A DNA stretch of 64,000 bases from Impatiens glandulifera (Eukaryota > Streptophyta > Magnoliopsida > Ericales > Balsaminaceae), in the NCBI RefSeq assembly GCF_907164915.1, contig NC_061865.1, positions 56,254,587-56,318,586 of the forward strand. Direction: 5' to 3'. The position numbers and the translations under genes are program-made. Under the pieces are notes generated by a model, which saw nothing but the letters and a program-made list of their open reading frames with translations, did no database searches and was not told the DNA's origin. Shown here in pieces: positions 58,799 to 64,000 of the stretch (position 1 is its first letter; each line of letters begins with the position of its first letter).

Positions 58799-59249
58799 CT
58801 AGCATTTAGCCCGTGCGTTTGCACGAGTAATAATATAAAAAACCGTGAAAAAAATTACGGATAACATTTTTAATTTTATTTTTAACCGTTTTAAATTATG
58901 GGTGGGTCAACACATAATCCGACCCAAATATCCATTTACTCAACATCATTATATATTAGTTAGTTAAAAAGTTGAACTTACATTAATATTAAAACGTCCC
59001 GCATTTATCAAATTTGGTGTTTGAATTTAATATATAAAGTCTTTGTACCCTAGTTGGTTAAAGAGTTGTACTTGTTTTGTTAGGTTGCAAGTTCGAAACA
59101 TACCTCTAGCATTTTTAATTTTATTTTTAACCGTTTTAAATTTAAAAACGGGTAAACCCACAATCCGACCCAAGTATCCAAATTAACCACAGCTCTCGAC
59201 CCGGTAATCCGGACACTTTAAAAATTAAGCATCATTATATATATATAGA
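58799..59249 (-). mobile_element. Non-autonomous Helitron (451 bases)
   Basis: On the minus strand it begins TCTATATATATATAATGATG and ends with a hairpin (CTCGTGCAAACGCACGGGC) ten bases before CTAG. It lies between A and T with no target duplication, as Helitrons do. The paralogous site at 47009/47010 is empty (CTATA|TGTTAG against CTAAA|TGTTAG). Inside are pol III box-like sequences: TAGTTGGTTAAAG (about 59051-59063) and GGTTGCAAGTTCGAAAC (59093-59109). Confidence 0.9.
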
Positions 59250-60975
59250 TGTTAGTTATATTCTAAACGAGACTGAAATTAAAGGATTAATTACCACCTA
59301 AGTTAATTTATTCAAAATTATCGTACTCAAAATTTAAGATAAAAATATTAAGAATTGAATTCAAAGATTAAACTTTTTTCCACTTAAATTATCTTAATAT
59401 ATATATATAAATTGTGTGTAATTTTAATAAAATAAGTAAATGTTTGTAAAAACACATATCTAACCTAACAATATATTAATAATAAAGGTATTAATTGTTT
59501 TATACTTGAAACTTTCAGCAAATAAATAAATAAGATGGATAATTATGAAAAAAAATGAGCTTGACTATGCTGACCCAAATTCAACAATGGGCTGCTTTTG
59601 CTTTAGTAAATATATTATATTATTTTCAATTTAATAATCTTGAAAGAAACTTGAAATAGTCAAGACACCTGCTAATTGTCAAAATGCCAAGATCATATTT
59701 TACCATTTTTTGTTCTGAATTAATTTGAATTGTTTTAGAATATTTATTTATGAATCCATAAATATATTTTTTTATAAAATATTTGTTTTAATTTTTTAAT
59801 AAAATAAAACAATTATTTTATTTGTCTTATCTTATCTTAGTTAGTCGATGTAGTTTGTCTAGGAATGTGGAGATGACCCCTCATCTTTTTTTACATTATA
59901 AGAGTGTCCATGATATTTGGAGTCTTCTTAAGAGCATTATTGGTATTCACTAGGGTTATGTCGGGAACCATTGATGTGTATTGGGAATCGTGGATTTAAC
60001 CATTGGTTATGTCGGGAACAATGGGGGTTATACCATTGTAGTTAATTCACAATGCGGTCATCTTGACATTATATGAAGTTCGATTTGGAAAATTAACAAA
60101 TTCAGTCGGAGAGCTCTTGTCTTTTTAAAAGATCTCCGATCATGATAACTTTTTAATTTTTTAATATTTGTTTGATTTTCTTTCACAAATGTTATATTTT
60201 TGTCGTTGTGTTGATCATTTAAAAAATTAAAATAATTGTTTTAGAATAAAAAAAAAATTATGGTTAGTTAAAAAGTGTAACCCCAAAAATAGACTTTTTT
60301 CAGAAAAATGGTTTCCGTTACTTGATAGTTGTGCACCATAACTTACATTTCTCTAGTGTCTTGAGTGAGACGACGAACCAAAATTGTAGACTTGATAAAA
60401 ATTAATTTAAAAACATAGATTTATACTAGTTTTAACTTTTTCAGATTCGTCACCTAATTTATTTTTCAAAAAAATAAGAAAAAAAATATTTTACAAATTT
60501 TTAAATTATATTCTTATTTTATTTGAGTGTTAGATTACACTTAAAATATATATATATATAAATAAAAGCATTTAAGTCTTGCGTGTCTATCAAAATGATA
60601 TGATTTTACATTAAATTTTTGTTGATTTAAAATAAAAAATTATATCCCAACTTACTCCTTACTATATAGACTTTTTTTTTTTTATATATCAAACTCTTAT
60701 ATCTAACTAATGACTAAAGAGTTGAAATCAAACAGGTGATATTTATTTTACTTTCTATTTTTTATTTTTTATTTTTTTATGGTTTTAGACATGACTTTTA
60801 ATGGTTAGAGATTGGATTTATTCAGTGAGTTATTAAATATATATTATTTTTATAAATAACTAAAATTTATTTATTATATGATGTAGATTAGTTTAAAAAA
60901 TATATTAAACACTATTTTTTTTTTTAACTTATTAAGTTAATTTCTTTATTGATGTAGCCATTATTTATATATACT
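59250..60975. other. Spacer between C5 Helitron and R copy 5
   Basis: 59250-60500 is paralogous to 47010-47810, 48560-48809 and 50545-50900. It is the ancestral arrangement without the insertions found there. No gene supported. Confidence 0.6.
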
Positions 60976-60979
60976 TAAT

Positions 60980-61660
60980 TTGACATCTATGAGGAGACAG
61001 GAAGGGTGAAGAAAGAAGTCTCTTTCTCTCTCCTGAATGAGGCTAATAATTATAGGAAAGAGGTCGGATTTCTTACTGGAGGGTAGTTGTCCCTCTTTCC
61101 CCGGTGACTACTTTCCGGTGGTCATCGGAGCCGTTGATTTCAGATCTGAAATTAAACTCACCTTCTTCATCTTCCTTATTCAACAACCCTCCTCCGAGTG
61201 TGTGCGTTTCTATCTCTTCAGTCTTCTCCTTCACATATATATATATAAATATATATATGCTGACTGGTGCTGTATCAGTAATGCATGCTTGTTCTTGTTT
61301 CTTTGACCAACAATATATATAAACCTTTATGCATGTACAGATCTGAAGAAGAAGAAATCAATTGTATGTTTTTTTATGGGATATATAAAACCATGAATTC
61401 TTTGTAACCATGGTTAGCTGTAAAGTACTATTCATGAGGCAGTGAAGATGATCTCAATTGATTCTATGGAGAGAGTTCAGGTGGGTGGAAACAGTGAAGA
61501 AGCAACCCGGTTCCTTGGCGGGGCAACCCGATACCCTTATTATAAGCGGTTGCAGCCATGGTTGGGCAAACAATCTTTCTCTGTTTTCTCCACCATTTTC
61601 TAAACCAGATCTGAGCCTCACTCTCTTTCTCCTTCCCTCTCCTTTTATTAAGTTTAATTA
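60980..61660. repeat. R repeat, copy 5
   Basis: Begins TTTGACATCTATGAGGAGAC and ends near CCAGATCTGAGCCTC. Nearly identical to copy 4 over about 280 bases. Its frames (61037-61306, 61458-61724) are open but differ in phase from copies 1-3. A T-run of about 25 follows at 61672-61697. Confidence 0.7.
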
Positions 61661-61789
61661 TTTTATTACTATTTTTTTTTTTTTTTTTTTTTTTTTTATT
61701 TTATGTTTACCACATATTCTTTAGAGAGAAATGATGGGGTTGATATCATTTTATTAGACTAAAAAATGAATAAGTGTGAAAGAGAGAAA

Positions 61790-61890
61790 ATTGAGGCTGT
61801 AAAGATTAATTGATTAAGGGAGTTCAAAAAGAGACAACCCGGTTCCTAGGCGGGTTAACCACCACAAGATCTGAGCCTCTAGATCTATCT
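61790..61890. repeat. Partial R repeat following copy 5
   Basis: GAGGCTGTAAAGATTAATTG, ACAACCCGGTTCCTAGGCGG, then AGATCTGAGCCTC. Same arrangement as at 52385-52560. 61890-62510 to its right is AT-rich with no gene. Confidence 0.6.
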
Positions 61891-62507
61891 ATTTACATTT
61901 ACAGTACCATTTTTTATTTCAAATTTTTTTATACTAAACTATTTTCATTAAATTTTATAATTACTTTATTGAACCATTCTCTAAATTCTTATTTTTATAA
62001 TTATTTTATCATGATTAATTTTAAATATAATTGAATTTGGTTAAAAAGTTTAGAGAAAAAGTTGATATAAATAGGTAATTCTATTACTCTGTTTAGTCAA
62101 ATTAATTACTTTTTTTTTTTGTTAGAGGTTATTATAAGTACTCAAATTATTTATACATATATAAATATATTATAAGATGGATATTCATAAATGTTATGAA
62201 TTTTTGTATTTTCTTATTTTTCTCTCTCAAAATCTGATGGACAAGGTCTTGCCCCTTAGACTGATTAGAATAGTACGGTATTTATTTTTTGTTATTATTT
62301 ATTTTGCGTATTGAATTTTGTTTTGAATTAATTTTTTTTTACCGAATTTTTATAATTTAAATAATATTCTAAATTTTCAAGGGTTAATTTGCTATACATT
62401 GTGATGTTGTCTGGAGGAGTTAAAAAAGTTTTTATAGCTGATATTTCATTTGAAAGCTTTATTAAATATGTATTTTTCTTAATTTATACCGAGTTTTTTA
62501 TTATTAT

Positions 62508-62509
<2 letters not shown>

Positions 62510-62549
<40 letters not shown>
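62510..62549. repeat. (AT)n microsatellite
   Basis: About 19 TA units. Just right, GAATATTTAAAGC occurs twice (62571 and 62591). Confidence 0.93.
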
Positions 62550-62553
<4 letters not shown>

Positions 62554-62793
62554 TCAGTTATCCGATTACAGAATATTTAAAGCAACGAACAGAATATTTA
62601 AAGCCTTTGTTGCCTCTCTCAAGATTTTTTCGACATTATATTTTGTTATTAAAATAAAGTTTAAAATTAAGATTTATGTAAATATATATTGGGTATATAA
62701 AAATTTGAAGATGGAATGAATATATTTATAATGATATTTGGAGTCCAAGATAAATTAAATTATATACATTAGTTAAAAGTTTTTATGATGATA

Positions 62794-63539
62794 CTAGCAT
62801 TTAACCCGTGCATTTGCACGAGTAATAATATAAAAAACCATGAAAAAAATTACGGATAACATTTTTAATTTTATTTTTAACCGTTTTAAATTTATGGGTG
62901 GGTCAACACATAATTCGACTCAAGTATCCATTTACTCAACATCATTATATATTAGTTAGTTAAAAAATTGAACTTATATTAATATTAAAACGTCCCGCAT
63001 TTATCAAATTTGGTGTTTGAATTTAATATATAAAGTCTTTGTACCCTAGTTGGTTAAAGAGTTGTACTTGTTTTTGTTAGGTTGCAAGTTCGAAATATAC
63101 CTCTAGCATTTTTAATTTTATTTTTAACCGTTTTAAATTTAAAAACGGGTAAACCCACAATCCGACCCAAGTATCCAAATTAACCACAGATCTCGACCCG
63201 GCAATCCGGACACTTTAAAAATTAAGCATCATTATATATATATAGATTAGTTAGTTAAAAAGTTGAACTTATATTAATGTTAAAACGTCCCGCGTTTATC
63301 AAATTTGGTGTTGAATTTAGAATATAAAGTCTTTGTAGCCTAGTTGGTTAAAAAGTTGTACTTGTCTTGTTAGGTTGCAAGTTCGAAACATACCTCTAGC
63401 ATTTTTTATTTTATTTTTAACCGTTTTAAATTTAAAAACGAGTAAACCCACAATCCGACCCAAGTATCCAAATTAACCACAGCTCTCGACTCGGCAATCC
63501 GGACACTTTAAATATTAAGCATCATTATATATATATAGA
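62794..63539 (-). mobile_element. Helitron with an internal 290-base duplication (746 bases)
   Basis: Same ends as 58799-59249: CTAG plus hairpin at the left, TCTATATATATATAATGATG (minus) at the right, flanked by A (62793) and T (63540). The 5' half is duplicated in tandem (about 62950-63245 and 63246-63539), so the element has two TC ends and one CTAG end. Each half keeps the box A- and box B-like motifs (second copy TAGCCTAGTTGGTTAAA). Confidence 0.9.
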
Positions 63540-63758
63540 TTTGAAGTAGAACTAGATATCTAATATTAGTTTGATTATAAAGACAAGGGTATTAAGGACA
63601 AAAGCCAATTAAGTATTTATGATAATATTTTTAATAATGATATATTTTAATGAAAAAAGTATTTTTAATATTAATATAAATTTAACCGGTATAAGTTTGT
63701 GATTCGCCCGTACCTTATTCGGTTATTCCCTCTAATATCACGGACCTATTGTCGTCCC

Positions 63759-63941
63759 TTATAATTGCAATACAAATATTTATTTTAACATTGTGCATTA
63801 CTCTTTTAAAGAAAATTGTTTATAATTGCAATACAAATATTTATTTTAACATTGTGCATTACTCTTTTAAAGAAAATTGTTTATAATTGCAATACAAATA
63901 TTTATTTTAACATTGTGCATTACTCTTTTAAAGAAAATTGT
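63759..63941. repeat. Three tandem 61-base repeats
   Basis: The unit starts TTATAATTGCAATACAAATA and ends AGAAAATTGT. Copies at 63759, 63820 and 63881 are identical as far as I can read. Non-coding. The array ends shortly before the window edge. Confidence 0.95.
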
Positions 63942-64000
63942 ATTTAGTAATATAATTAAATGATTCTTTTATATATATATTTCAAGTTAAGAAAGGAACC

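Noticed and set aside
61500..61570. Short minus-strand frame starting MAATAYNKGIGLPRQGTG in R copies
   Set aside because: The context around ATG looks good, but the frame is lost in the copies at 33.8 and 36.4 kb, so coding is not supported.

Overview
This is nuclear DNA from a flowering plant, probably a eudicot. The evidence is a plant-type tRNA-Ser gene, a Ty1/copia element with an initiator-Met-type primer site, CACTA, hAT, PIF-like, Helitron and LINE remnants, a block of degenerate TTTAGGG-type repeats, very AT-rich spacers and long (AT)n runs. The species cannot be named from the sequence.

The backbone is a tandem array of short, apparently intronless genes, all on the minus strand. 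They encode secreted or membrane-anchored peptide precursors of about 125-155 residues. Each has an N-terminal signal peptide, a conserved acidic-to-FPFLGS block, an Arg/Lys-rich stretch, a short Ser/Gly core (variants of S-x-S-G-x-S-x-M/I) and a hydrophobic tail running to the last residue. I recognise four subfamilies, called D, A, B and C here, plus a broken C-like gene E. A-B-C order is repeated: unit 1 has D1 1593-2015, E 5215-5552, A1 7361-7753, B1 8563-10439 (split by a hAT element) and C1 12114-12494. Unit 2 has A2 16195-16548 (broken), B2 17368-17763 and C2 19679-20077. Unit 3 has D2 23226-23483 (broken), A3 25377-25838, B3 26767-27085 (broken) and C3 28973-29383. Unit 4 has A4 43013-43405 and C4 45465-45845. 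Unit 5 has C5 58080-58457. Ten loci look intact. A partial, apparently spliced gene at the left edge (1-389) shares the signal peptide design and a GVSxM core and may be a relative.

Most members keep their own core promoter, with a TATA-like box 45-70 bases upstream of the ATG. B and C promoters share a 15-base element about 190-240 bases upstream, and three C promoters carry the palindrome CCACGCGTGG. A second dispersed family, the R repeat (about 500-680 bases; copies near 22.2, 33.5, 35.9, 51.6 and 61.0 kb), lies between gene units and seems to have been duplicated with them.

Mobile elements entered after or during the duplications, and several are dated relatively by empty sites in paralogous segments. 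They include a nested pair of hAT-like elements (2600-5085), a CACTA derivative (5898-7068), a hAT element inside B1 (8781-10256), a LINE (about 13285-16190), a hAT transposase fossil (18285-19199), an unclassified 3.4-kb insert (29660-33118), a degenerate copia element (37667-42390), four small hAT/PIF-type MITEs, a 1.7-kb TIR insertion (48810-50544), a TIR element carrying telomere-like repeats (55976-56673) and two Helitrons (58799-59249 and 62794-63539). No rRNA, CRISPR or bacterial-type operon is present.
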